Below are positions 11,611 to 22,295 of a stretch of 64,000 nt of DNA, piece by piece. The notes under the pieces are model-generated. The model saw only the letters and a program-made list of their open reading frames with translations, did no database searches and was not told the origin of the DNA. Source of the DNA: Carettochelys insculpta (Eukaryota; Chordata; Testudines; Carettochelyidae). Where the stretch lies: positions 30,534,598-30,598,597 of the forward strand of contig NC_134138.1 of NCBI RefSeq assembly GCF_033958435.1. The letters run 5' to 3'. The position numbers and the translations under genes were made by a program. Within the stretch, counting starts at the first letter, position 1. Each line of letters starts with the position of its first letter.

Positions 11611-13783
11611 ATGTCCTCTTCAGGATTCAAGAAGTGTGAGTCGTGCCGCGAGGCGATGCCAGCGTCTGATGGGCACAGTCAGTGCATAAGGTGCTTGGGG
11701 GAATCCCATGTCACTCAGAAATGTTCCTTCTGCGCCAAGAACAGCCAGAGCAAGGAAGGACAGGGAAATGCGGCTGAAAATGCTGCTGTTCGACAAGGCC
11801 CTCCAGCCAGACGTGCCGGAGCGGCCGCAGCAGGAGGGACCCTCCGGGGCCCATAAAATGAAAGCCGCGTCCCTAACCCCATCAGCGCAAAAACGGAGGA
11901 AAATCTCCCCAACCCGATCCCTGCCGGCAGCAACAGCAAGCGGGATGGGTGGAGCGCACAGCCCCCAGCCGCAGCTACAGCTGATCGGCGGCGGCGCGGA
12001 GACGCACATGGCGGAGGTTCAGCTGCCGATGATCAAACAGCCGCCCCGCACCGTGGGCAGGGCGGCAGCCAAGCAAGCGCCGGAACCGACGGCACCGCAA
12101 ACAGCGGCACCGACCCCCGGGGAACCGGCGACGCAGAGCGCACGGGCACGTGGCCTGCAGGCACCGGGGGAGACCGCCCGCGTGGCACTGCTGAGGAGCG
12201 TGCTGAGCGCAGTGCAGACTACGTGGCCAAGGTCCCTGACGCGTCAGGGGGCGGAGCCACCCCCACAGGGGAGGGGAAAGGCAGCACAGAAAACACGGAA
12301 CCGCAGTCCCTCTCCATACAGGGCTGCAGAGCTGCTTTCTCTGAGCCCTCCGCTCGTGCTGCAGACTCCAATGAGAAGGCAGGGGTCACCCCTAGCCTAT
12401 CCGGAGCCCCCATCTCCATTTCTACAGCCAGCCTCCCCATGGCTTGGACCACCTTCGCCCTTCTTGGGCTTCGAGCCACTTGAGTACTATCACAAATCGG
12501 TCTCTCCAGCGTCCCAGGTCTCCAGAAGATCTCGCTCCCCCGGACGTAGGGGGTATGCACCAAGGGAGTGGTCCAGGTCACCATCCCCGGAGCAGTGCCC
12601 GTGTTGCCGTGGTCGCCCCTATCATGCGGGGCATAGACACCATAGGCATACTACCAGGGACACATCCCCACAGACGGTTCCGTATCCCCGAGGGCAATCG
12701 CGAACGGGGACAGAGACTCAGATATCTCAGGGGCAGTTGGTTCTGGAACCCCGGGATTTTCCCTCGCAAGCTTCTAGCGAGCGGATGTACCACCGTCAAC
12801 AGGACCCGGAGGGGTCCAGAGAGGCGTGCCCTAGCGGTTCCTCGTTGTCCTCCCCGGATGAGGCTATGGCCCCGAGGGACGTCCATCCTCTGGACGATCT
12901 CAAACAGTTCCAAGAGCTGTTTAAAAGGGTGGCCTTCATGCAAGGCATCCAGACAGCAAAGGTGCAAGAGAAGCACCATAAGCTCCTTAAAAATCTGAGA
13001 CCTCCGGCCTCCTCTAAAATAGCCATACCGCTTGACGAAGCAATCTTGGAGTCCGCCACCACGATATGGCAGACCCCTGCGACTATTCCGCCTGTCCACA
13101 AGAGAGTGGACAAGAAATACTGCGTGCTGGTGAAGGGCATGGAGTTCCTATTCAGCCACCCGCAACCAAATTCTCTGGTGGTAGAATCGTCTCAACAGAG
13201 ATCAAAAACGTCTCAGTTCAAAACAGGGGGAACGGACAAAGATGCCAAGAAACTAGAGCTGTTCGGCAGAAAGGTCTACTCCTCCTCCACCCTACTGTTG
13301 AGAATGGCGAATTACACAGCACATCTAGCGAACCACAATTTCGACGACTACTCTAGGTTAACCTCCCTCATGGACTCACTTCCAGAGGACAAGAAGCCGG
13401 TGCTCAAGGCTATCATGCAAGAAGGCTACGCGGCCTCGAGGACGGGAGTTCAGATCGCCCTGGTCGTAGCGGATACGGCAGCACACTCAACAGCTACAGC
13501 AGTGGTCATGAGCAGGGAGTCCTGGCTCCAGACATTGGGTATCCCGAGGGATCTGCAGGCGAAGATCGTTGATCTCCCCTTTGACACTCAGAAGCTGTTT
13601 GCAGTATCAACCACAGCGTCCCCAGTACCACAGGGGCTACAAGCAAGGGCGACATCAACAGCACCAACAGTACAGCACGGTGTTTGCCCATCCCATGGTT
13701 ACCAGGTTCCTCAAAGGGCTGGTAAACCTATACCCCACTCGGAAACCGCTTCCACCTTCGTGGAGCTTGGACCTGGTGCTTAA
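11611..13783 (+). pseudogene. DIRS gag-like ORF1, frameshifted and fused to a chance tail
   Basis: Starts at ATG 11611 with a Cys-rich head (CESC ... CIRCLGESH ... CSFCAK), probably zinc-binding. A net 2-nt loss near 11740-11760 relative to the other copy shifts the frame; the rest of gag is then open from 11708. The middle is Pro/Ser/Arg-rich (SRRSRSPGRRGYAPREWSRS), and the C-terminal part has LDDLKQFQELFKRVAF and LLLRMANYTAHLANHNFDDY. True gag similarity ends near 13604 (QKLFAVS); residues after that come from the recombinase region read out of frame, because of the internal deletion. The gag-like name rests on position and composition. Confidence 0.75.
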
Positions 13784-14451
13784 TGCGCTAACGGGACCAC
13801 CGTTTGAACCCTTAGCCACGGTTTCCCTCCGTCTCCTTACGATAAAGACGACCTTCCTTCTTGCAATCACGTCAGCTCACAGGGTGAGCGAGCTTGCGGC
13901 AGTCATGGCAACGCCACCCTGCACAGTAATTTCCAAGGAGGCGGTAACCTTACGGCTGCATCCAGCTTTTGTTCCCAAAGTTTCTTCACAGTTTCATATT
14001 AACGAACCTATAGTTTTACCCTCGTTATCCAAAGCCTCATAACTCCAATGAAGAGGCACGCCTACACCTCCTGGACGTGAGGAGGGTGCTGGCTTTCTAT
14101 ATAGACAGGACTAAGTCCTTCTGGAAGATGGATAGACTCCTAGTCTCTCTTACTCCCAAATCAAAAGGAGGAGGTCTCTCTTCACAGAGAATCTCGAAGC
14201 ACATCGTATCCTGCATAAAAATGTGCTACGAACTCAAAAAGACTCCTTTACTGGCCACGCCCAGGGCTCACTCCACTAGGGCGGTGGCGGCATCAACAGC
14301 CTTTTTCAAGGGCGTTGCCCTAAAAGACATTTGCAGAGCGGCGACCTGGTCATCCTATGACACCTTCGCCAAGCACTACGCCCTTCACAGGGTATTCCAA
14401 GAGGATACCCAGCTCTCGACAGCAGTCCTCTTGGGGACAAGCTGCACATGA
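13660..14451 (+). pseudogene. DIRS tyrosine recombinase, N-truncated and frameshifted
   Basis: The sequence resumes at VFAHPMVTRFLKGLVNLY, within the recombinase, because the upstream 2.26 kb is deleted. Catalytic Arg (SAHRVSEL, the second basic position), the His-x-x-Arg block (AHSTRAVAAS) and the C-terminal Tyr (FAKHYALHRVF) are all visible. A 2-nt deletion near 14027 (CGTTATCC against CGTTTTATCC in the other copy) ends the first frame at 14042; the second part is open from 14077 to 14451. Not functional as it stands; the N-terminal DNA-binding half is absent. Confidence 0.85.
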
Positions 14452-14490
14452 TCTGATTACCCACCTCCTATTTTGGGTTACTGCTGGGTA

Positions 14491-14593
14491 GTCACCTAAT
14501 GTGGAGCACCCACGGGGACACTCGAAGAAGAAAGAAAGGTTACTCACCGTAGTAACGGTGGTTCTTCGAGATGTGTCCCCGTGGGTGCTCCAC
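14491..14593. repeat. DIRS internal complementary region, copy 1
   Basis: 14491-14535 is the reverse complement of the left end (11145-11190), and 14530-14593 is the reverse complement of the right end (about 14799-14860). The two parts are abutted, as in the DIRS internal complementary region that is thought to template joining of the two ends into a circle. Its retention in a deleted copy fits a need for it in cis. Confidence 0.8.
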
Positions 14594-14662
14594 TACCCGC
14601 CCATCCTCCCCGCTTCGGATCCCTGTTTAGTGTTTTGCAGGAGCATCCGATGTGGTTGGTCA

Positions 14663-14860
14663 AGGAACTGGCGGGGACCGGATCGCGCACGTGGCCGGGA
14701 GCGCGCAAGGGAGCGGCGCGCACCGGCGCATGCGCGGTCCGGCAGAAACTGCTTGGAAGATCTGACCTGTGGCGCCGGGGCGAGCCTGACACCTAACGTG
14801 GAGCACCCACGGGGACACATCTCGAAGAACCACCGTTACTACGGTGAGTATCTTCTCTTT
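14663..14860. repeat. DIRS right inverted terminal repeat, copy 1
   Basis: AGGAACTGGCGGGGACCGG at 14663 begins the reverse complement of 11145-11316. The match runs through GCGCGCAAGGGAGCGGCGCG and the GTGGAGCACCCACGGGGACA segment to about 14829. The last about 30 bases (ACTACGGTGAGTATCTTC) are unique to the right end. Confidence 0.85.
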
Positions 14861-14999
14861 ATGTTCTCTGCTACCTAAACGTGCATAGTGCCTGCTATGA
14901 GTAACAGAACCACAAACTATTTACAGGCAGGGCTAATTATTTACAGGAGGAGGGGGACATAAGTTGCCAGCCTTGTGGGCCATCACTCTGGGGCAGGGG

Positions 15000-16385
15000 T
15001 GGAGGGACATGACCAGCACTGGCCCTGGGACCTGAGGCCCCACCCCTTGTCCGGGATCCCTGCCGGGGCTGTGTTAGGGTGGGGAGGACAGGGAAGTAGG
15101 GCCAGAGATTGGCCTTGGCCCAGCAGTCTGGGCCGGCAAGGTCCTCTCCCGGGGCAGGCAGGTGGAGGGGCAGCGGGGATGGCTGCGTGAGGTGGCAGCC
15201 AGGCCAGCAGCTCCCAGTAGGTGGCTGCCATGTCGTCGAAGGTGCCCATAAACTCTCCCCATGCCAACCAGTGCCAGGCGGCCTCCCGTTCCTCAAAATG
15301 GAGGTGCTGTTTGGCCAGTTTCACTTGCTGCTGGATGGAGAGGGTGAGGTGGGGGTCCTTTGCCGGTCGCCGTTGGCCCCTCCATGACCAAGGATGCCCT
15401 GGGGCTGGGGGGTGGCTCTGGCTGGTCGCTATACCTCATCTCTGGGGAGGCTGTCTGGCCTCCACCAATGGGGCGAGCCTCTCCTGGCCCTTGGATGATG
15501 CAGCTGTGGAAACAGGAAGGAAGAAAGGAACACACTATGAATACCACCCCCTGCCCTGTGGCTCACCCCCCGCCCCGGTACCTCTGTGGGCGGTGGGTCT
15601 CCCTCCCCTGTCCATGGGCACGGTGGTGCTGTGGGTAGCCCCTTTGTGTGGTTCAGCCCCACCACCCCTCCCCATGGGGGCAGGGCATGGTGGCGTCCAT
15701 GGTAGTGAGTGCTGATGGGCACTGGTGGTTATGTTGCTATGCCGAGAGTTGTGGTCTGGCTGGGCCCTGGTGAGCTTGGGTCTGCTGGGGCTGTTGGGGG
15801 GAGGGGAGCAGTTGTGTATGGTGCCCCCGCCCTGTGATCCAGGGTGTGTGCCCTGTCGGGTACATACCTGAGGGCCCACCACTGAGGTTGGGGGATGCCC
15901 AGCTGGAGGTGTGGGAGGGGAGGTTGATGATGAGGTCTCCCTCTTCGCTTGATCAGTCCCCGGCTGAAGCTGGGTCCGGTTCTGGCCCAGGTGGTGCAGG
16001 AATGGCTGATGGTCCTGGCTCCTGCAGAGCTCCGGGTTAGGGCTCCTCGACATAGTTGTGCAGGATGGCAGGCAGGGAGCAGGTGTCCTGGGGGCCCAAG
16101 ATGGTCCAGAACTCCCGGTACAAGGGGCACGAAACGGGGGTGGTCTCCGACCAGCTGGCTGAGTCCCGAGCCTGGGCGTAACCCTGCCACAGCTACTTGA
16201 CCTTACTTAGTCAGAAGTGCAGGCAGGGTGACCCTGGGTACTCAGGTCCTTGGCCAGCCGGGTGAAAGCGACTGCATTCTGCTGCTTTGTGCGCATGACC
16301 CAGAGCACCTCCTTCTCCTGCCACGGCCCCAGCAAGTCCTGGAGCTCGTGCTCTGTCCAGGAGGGGTCACGCATTGTCCCTCACT
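15000..16385 (-). pseudogene. PIF/Harbinger Myb/SANT-like second protein, degenerate
   Basis: The reverse strand from about 16370 gives DPSWTEHELQDLLGPWQEKE then VAFTRLAKDLSTQGHPACTS, the Trp-containing trihelix/Myb-like DNA-binding domain that accompanies PIF/Harbinger transposases. Downstream are blocks such as FRALYREFWTILG (about 16110) and, at 15330-15200, HFEEREAAWHWLAWGEF, a plausible C-terminal helical region. In these families the Myb-like protein assists the transposase in DNA binding and nuclear entry. Stops and frame changes (for example after HPACTSD) break it. The convergent arrangement with the transposase matches the copy at 62-64 kb. Confidence 0.7.
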
Positions 16386-16893
16386 GGCTGGACCCCTGTG
16401 AGCCCTGGATGTGCTCAGAGGGGGAAACTTGGGGCTCCTGACCTGCCTGGGGGCTCGCATCGCTGACTGGCAGGTGCTTGGGGTGTCACTGTGATGTGCA
16501 GGAGCAGCACGTTTGAGGGCTGCTGCCTGCCCGCTGTCAGCTTCCTGCAGTGGGGTTTCCAGGTCTGTGCAATTTTAAGAGCTGCTGCACGCATGGGCCA
16601 TAGAGCCCCACAGGCGCTGGGCAGCAGGTCTCTGCCTAACAGCTGATAGCCACCATAGCAGACCCTGCTCTTTTGAAAGAGCGGAACACGGAGCATCTAC
16701 ACACATCCTTTTTTCGAAAAAGGACGTCGAAAGGGGAGCCTCTTCCTGTTTCCTGTGTGGAAGAGTGATTTCAATTCCTATGGTACCTACTGTTGATTTC
16801 ATTTTCTAACGAACATGCAGCGTGTGTAGATTCGCCACTCTCCTTCAAAAAAGGGCCTGCTTTTTCGAAGAAATGGCCTAGTATAGATGCAGC

Positions 16894-18350
16894 TATTGTA
16901 TTTTAAGTTCTTTCCAAATTTTACCAGCTTTGGCAGTAAAGCAGTGATCTTTCTGCAGTTTGTTCAAGGCTGTGGAAATATGCTGTATATGTAGAAACTT
17001 GTCTTCTACATTTCTTTTTAGTCTAGCGTTGACTATTTCAGCTGTGGTAGTTCCATCTGTTTTGTCATGAATTTCTTCACAAATGGTTTTCAAAAGAGGC
17101 CAATTCTTAATAAATAGCTGAAAACAGTGAACCATTGAATTCCATCCTATGTCTTGGGATAGAATTAGTTTAGATCCCTGTGCTCTCTTCAGTGAATCGG
17201 AATAAATCATTTTTTACAGAATTATTTTGCAATTACAATAACATTTTTGTTTTATTCCTGGAGGTTTTTTATAAGTTTCTCAACTCACTTGTTAGTTTCA
17301 GGTTCTCTCTTTCTGGTTTTCGTCTAATTTTTGCTACATTTTGAGCATTATCCTTGGCAAAGGTGCACACCTAAATTTTTGTCCACAGTTATTTACAGCT
17401 TTTACTGCTGCTTCTTTTAAGACTTCTTGGCTGTTTCTACACAGGCCACTTCCAAATACATGAAGCAAAAGATGCTAATGAGGAGCAGATGCAAACTCTC
17501 TGCGCCTCATTAGCATAACGTCACGTGATTTGGAGTCCAGAAGACCATTCTTCCAGACTCCAAAATGCCATGTAGAAGTGTGTCCCTGGGGGGTGCTTAT
17601 GGAAGGAAGTCCTTCTTCTGGAGGCCCCTTCCTCCCAAAAATTTTTGGGAGGAAGAGGCCTCCAGAAGAAGCATGTCCTTCCGGAAGCCCCCCCTGGGAC
17701 TGTGCTTCTACATGCCGTTTTGGAGTCCAGAAGAACAGTCTTCTGGACTCCAAATCACCTGACGTTATGCTAATGAGGCACGGGGAATTTGCATCCATGC
17801 CTCATTAGCATCTTTTGCTCCATATATTAACATGCCACTTCCGAAGGAAGTGGCCCGTGTAGAAATGGCCCTTCTGTATGGGCATTTGTTTCTGTAAGAT
17901 AAATAACCCATCATCTGTTGTTAAGCCACCACATATTAGTGATTATTGTGTACATTGCTCCACCCATCAAGCTTCTCCGTAACAAATTTCTAAGAAATAT
18001 TTATTGTCCACTGTTCAATGTCATAGATTGTTTTCACCAGCCTTGCAGCAATGTCTACTCTGCTTTGTATAGCCAGGTAGTAATGATTGAAACATGCCAG
18101 TGAAATGTTTGTTTTGATCAAGACAAAAAGGGAGAATTTATTGTATAAATGAGAATTTGGTTGTCCTGATTTTGAGCTCGTCCACTCTGGATGATGACTT
18201 TTTGTTGTTGTTTATTGTTCAGGTAATTTACTGTCTGACATGTTTACTTGTAGCACTGCTTTGATACCAGCAAATGACTGACATTGTAGACATTTCATAT
18301 GATGGACTTCCATAAAGTCTTATGTCTAAGGGGTACCCTGAAATAAAACA
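16894..18350 (-). pseudogene. hAT transposase fossil, N-terminal and central part
   Basis: The clearest block is the reverse strand of 17210-16894: LILSQDIGWNSMVHCF, FIKNWPLLKTICEE, ARLKRNVEDKF, HISTALNKLQKDHCF and AGKIWKELKIQ. This is the hAT core in which a (R)WNS motif is followed by helices of the RNase H-like fold. Farther upstream, beyond the MITE at 17429-17870, decayed pieces resemble the VYLTET and KAVNNCGQKF segments of the same family. An A-run on the plus strand lies at about 18350-18371. The gene is also split by the Harbinger insertion at 16893; its C-terminal part is at 9100-9538. Confidence 0.75.
17429..17870. mobile_element. Foldback MITE, 442 bp, CTT target duplication
   Basis: The left end GGCTGTTTCTACACAGGCCA matches the reverse complement of the right end, GGCCATTTCTACACGGGCCA. 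The inverted repeat then runs through AAAAGATGCTAATGAGG and CTCATTAGCATAACGTCA almost to the centre. A CTT flanks both sides (17426-17428, 17871-17873). Each arm holds a smaller hairpin built on TTGGAGTCCAGAAGA. No open frame of its own. Terminal similarity to the other PIF/Harbinger copies here suggests that source. Confidence 0.85.
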
Positions 18351-18859
18351 TAAAAAAAAAAAAAAAAAAAAAGCTTCTCACTGAGCACTTTCCTTTCAAC
18401 AAAAAAGATTGTTAATATGGTATCTCTTAATGTGATTGGTTGTACCACAGATTAATTTATATATAAATTATATAATTTATATAATTAAAACAAAAACAGC
18501 TTTATAGTGAAAACAATACACCTTAGGAATTATCTAACGATAACACTGGCCTTCAAATTCAAACAAAGTTTCAGTTATTTTGATTAAAAATTGGTGACTT
18601 TACATAATTTTACTATGCTGATTTCAAAAATGGCATCCATTTTGCTCTATCACATAAGGATTTTTCAGAAATCAAAGAAGAAAATGGACATTTTTCATGC
18701 TTTTTATTACACCTTATGCGTTAAAAATTTGGTAAATAGTAAGTTACAGTTCTTTTAGAAGATCTGTTGTAAGTCCTTGTTTAAAGAACAAAGGACCAAA
18801 GTGTGAAATTTAACAAGTGAGTTATTTTAAATGATTAGATTCAAGTGAATTGACACTTT

Positions 18860-20509
18860 TCGACAACTCCTTATGCATTTCAACACCACTTTCTCTTTTC
18901 AGCTGGTCTTTTCAGGGACCAGCAGTAATCAGCCATTATGTTGACATCCCAGCATCCTTGATATCTCTCTTCCATTGCCTTGATATCTTGATGAAATCTA
19001 TCCCCTTGCTCTTCTCTGACGCTTCCAAGATTTTCAGGAAAATAATCCAAATGAGAGTGCAAAAAACAAACGTTCAAGCGCATGTAGCATCCAAGTCTTT
19101 CATACTTGTTTAGCATGTTGCCAACAATGTTTTTATTACCAGGATCTTTGTTATTCCCGAAGAAGTTTTGTATGTCATTTCTGAAGGCCACCCAAGTGTC
19201 TTTCTGTGTGTCGTTCATGGTTTCTTCAAAGTTAATGTCAGGAATCAGTTTCCTGATCTAGGACCCACAAAGACACCCACCTTAACTTTTTGGTAACTCA
19301 AAGCTGGGAACTTGTTGCAAATGTACTTGAAACAAACACTGTTTTTGTTTAATGTTTTCACAAGTTTTCATCAAACCTAGCCTGGTGTGATGTGGAGGTA
19401 GCAGTACCTTGTTGGTCTCAATCAGTTTTTCATGAGTTATATTGTTGGAGCCAGGAGTCAAACTCTCCCTTGGTGGCCACTGTTTCCTTACCCAATGCAG
19501 CTCTCTTGCTCTGCTATGTTATTTCCATAAAACCCATGGTGCTTTTGTGTAACTAGCCTGCTGGCCGAGCAGCATACACAGCACCTTCAGATCTCTACAT
19601 ACAATCCATTCATGCTCTGGATAATGCACCTTTTCAAGGAGCAGCTCAAGATTTTCAGAGGTTTCTCTTAAGAGAACAGAATGGGCAATAGGCAGAGAGG
19701 CGTATTGATTGCCATTATGAAGTAGAACACCTTTTAGGTGTGTCTCTGAAGGGTCAATAGACAGTCTCCAGTCACTTGGTTGGTAAGCTGTCCCCAAGCT
19801 TTCTATTAATCCGGCAATGTTATTGCAGTATACCAACAGACTATCCATAGAAAGATATGGAACAAACTCTTTCTTGCGGTTCCTGTACCAAGCAAAACTT
19901 GTCCCAGGGGGAAGCAAATTCTTCGCTTGAAGTCTGGATCCCAAAACCTTGGCAGAATCTTTCGGCAGATCCAGGTCTGTCACCAAGTCATTCAGTTCAC
20001 TTTGGCTCATTCCTGGCATGTTCTGGTCCATGCTTAGTATTGCCTCCAACATTATCAGCATTGATGTTGGAAGATGACATGAAATTTTCAAGACAATTTG
20101 GTGCGTTAGGGATAGGCTCATCAGGTCCTTATGGCATTGGCCGTGTTGCAGAAGGAAGGTCTGGGTAAGAAATACCATGCTTGTTTCGAATGTTTATATC
20201 CTTCTACACTGCATAAACAGAAATAACAGTCCTCCCCCGTCATTCCTAGGCTCGCGTCAAACCATGGGGATTCCAAATGCCATAGACTTTTTTCCCTTTA
20301 CTCCATTGTCTCAAAGACTCCATGCATGATCGACACACTTTATGAGGGGCCCAAGACTTGCCTTGATCCCCAAATTTTATACCCAAGTAGGTGTTATATT
20401 TGGTTCTAATGAAAATCTGTTGTGTGTTCTGTCTTTGCTTCTTTGGAACAGAACTGCCAGAAATGTAACAAAATATGCCTGGATCATTCAGGCAACCTCG
20501 AGATGCCAT
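18860..20509 (-). pseudogene. Fossil of a widespread repeat-encoded protein, superfamily not identified
   Basis: Reverse-strand blocks in order: MASRGCLNDPGIFCYISGSS and HKVCRSCMESLRQW (20509-20300), a CYFC-like block (about 20230), SQSELNDLVTDLDLPKDSAK with SFAWYRNRKKEF (about 20010-19860), SIDPSETHLKGVLLHNGNQY, then LLPPHHTRLGLMK (about 19400), and finally FLHSHLDYFPENLGSVREEQ with ADYCWSLKR (about 19060-18900). I recall this layout from many uncharacterised, multi-copy proteins in invertebrate and vertebrate genomes; an N-terminal Cys-rich region and a conserved HSHLDYFPEN.G..SEEQGE.FH block are typical. Several frameshifts and stops make it a pseudogene. The enzyme activity, if any, is unknown to me. 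Confidence 0.6.
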
Positions 20510-22290
20510 ATTAGGGGATTACTGGAAATATGCAGAAATTATAGTCATAAATATCATTCAAAACATGAAACAATGAAACCATTCTGTTTTGTTATTCCTA
20601 TAATGTAATAATTTGGCAATCCTCATCAACAAAATTAAGCTAGATGGCATTCATTGTGACAAATTCAGCCAATTCGAGGTATTTTTGCATGCAAGTTCTT
20701 GTAAATAAGTCACAGCATATAATGTATAACACATTATAAATAGCATTTTTTTGAAAAAGTAGACTCCAGTTTTCAGAAAATCTGTACATCATGGGCAAAA
20801 ATGGATATAATATTTGAACGCAGCACCCCAAAGTTAATTGAGAAGGGTTATTTGTTCTCAAACAATGGAACGATGTAGAAGGGTGCTTAATACCTTTATC
20901 TCTAACAATGTACCAGATTTCCTGAAATTTTTGTAAATGTTAAAATTCATAAATGGGCAACGAAACTTTACTTTTAAACAAGAAATGTTCACTTAGAATA
21001 TTTGATTATGCTACGTAATAAAAAGTGTGAGGAGTCCAGCAGTAATATTTAAAATATAGTTGATACAGACAATAAAACAAATATATCAATTATATATTTG
21101 AACATGCACAGTTTGAAATTAATGAGTTCATCTACCCAACACGCAAATTGATGGTACTAATATGTGTTATCATTTATTAAAATAGAAAGACATGATACTC
21201 AGTTCATAAATACAGAGCAAAAGTAAGTTTACTAACCAGTTGATTCAGATCGTTCAGGCATATCTACATCATCATCTTCAGTTACTACCTTTTGAGGAAC
21301 AATTTTCATCATGTTTCACACTGACAACCAGGGTTTGCATCCTTGTTCCACTTTTTACATTTTGGTCCTTTTTTACCCAGTGTTACAGGAATTTCTTAAA
21401 ATACTTCCCAAATGGGGTCTCTAGGTAATTTTTTCCTCCACTTTCCAGGTATTGAAAACAGTAGAGGCTATACTCTAGAGAATGTTGTCCCTTCTTTCTA
21501 CAGTGTCCTGTTGTTGCTTTCTTCATACACACTCTGCTCCTTCTCCCTTGTTATATAGCTGTCCCACTCCACTCACTCCACCAGTAAAATAATAGAACTG
21601 AAAACATTCCAAGACTTCTGCTCCTGTAATGCACATGCCTTTAGCACTGCAGTATTCTGACAGTATAATGAACGAGAGGGGGGGCGTTATTGAAAAGGTT
21701 TCTGTCTGTTTGTATTCTGACTGTGTACACATTCAAGGAAACACAAGCTATTTTCCTGAAGTGCTCAGAATCATCCAGAAATGAGAGTTGATGTTTACTG
21801 AGCAGACAGTGTTCTCTCCATAAGCTGGAGAGTTCAGTTTTCATGGAGTTTGGAGTCATAAATTTGGGAACTGAATAGGCTGGATTGATTTTAAATCAAG
21901 ATGATTTAAATCACCAAACTTATCATTGATTTAAACCAAGTTACCTAATGAAGCTAAGACTAATTGCATTTAGTCTGCACTTAATTTTGGACTAAGCCCA
22001 AGTGAACTCACTTCACTGTCTTCTGTTTGTGAGAAAGCAAGTATAGAATGTGGTTCCCTTGGAGAAACTCAGTTATGCTGATGTAAAATAGGGAATAGAC
22101 TTATGGCATCACCATTATGATAAGTGGCCATGATGTTCCAAAATAAGCAGCATGTATTATATAATATAGGATAAGTAAATGATACTCAGTGGCAACTGGC
22201 AGCTCAAAATTTCTTTAACTGAAGTTTTCTGTTTATTATGTGCTTGAATGATAGATTCCAGACCTAGTTAACTAATTAAATAAGCCGTAA
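20510..22290. other. No gene seen
   Basis: AT-rich. A GATTTAAATCA-rich patch (about 21880-21945) resembles the patches at 27606-27715 and 28150-28255 and is probably the same old repeat. No open frame with recognisable content. Confidence 0.45.
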
Positions 22291-22295
22291 GAATT

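Larger units (their letters stand above)
11145..14860 (+). mobile_element. DIRS-type retrotransposon, internally deleted copy 1
   Basis: The left end TTCTTCTTCGAGTGTCCC and the right inverted repeat (14663-14829) match those of the full copy at 36044-42149, as does the internal complementary region (14491-14593). Against that copy it lacks about 105 bp near the end of gag and about 2.26 kb covering RT, RNase H, the methyltransferase-like part and the start of the recombinase. The large junction lies at about 13670, where CAGTACAG meets CACGGTG. It is inserted in the Harbinger element, with no target duplication visible, as expected for tyrosine-recombinase integration. A non-autonomous derivative of 3.7 kb. 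Confidence 0.85.
9539..16893. mobile_element. PIF/Harbinger DNA transposon, interrupted by a DIRS element
   Basis: The left end GCTATGTCTACACTAG matches the reverse complement of the right end, GCTGCATCTATACTAG; subterminal TTTCGAAAG and GGGGAGCATCTAC motifs occur on both sides (9595-9640 and 16670-16735). The left flank is TTA; the right flank reads TAT, so the 3-bp duplication is imperfect. Two genes are visible, as expected for PIF/Harbinger: a plus-strand transposase (10040-10860) and a minus-strand Myb/SANT protein (15000-16385). A DIRS element (11145-14860) separates them; without it the element is about 3.6 kb. The whole element lies inside a hAT transposase fossil. Confidence 0.8.

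Noticed and set aside
12219..13140. Several minus-strand frames of 114-173 codons
   Set aside because: Antisense shadows of the DIRS gag frame; the equivalent frames are not maintained in copy 2 beyond composition bias.
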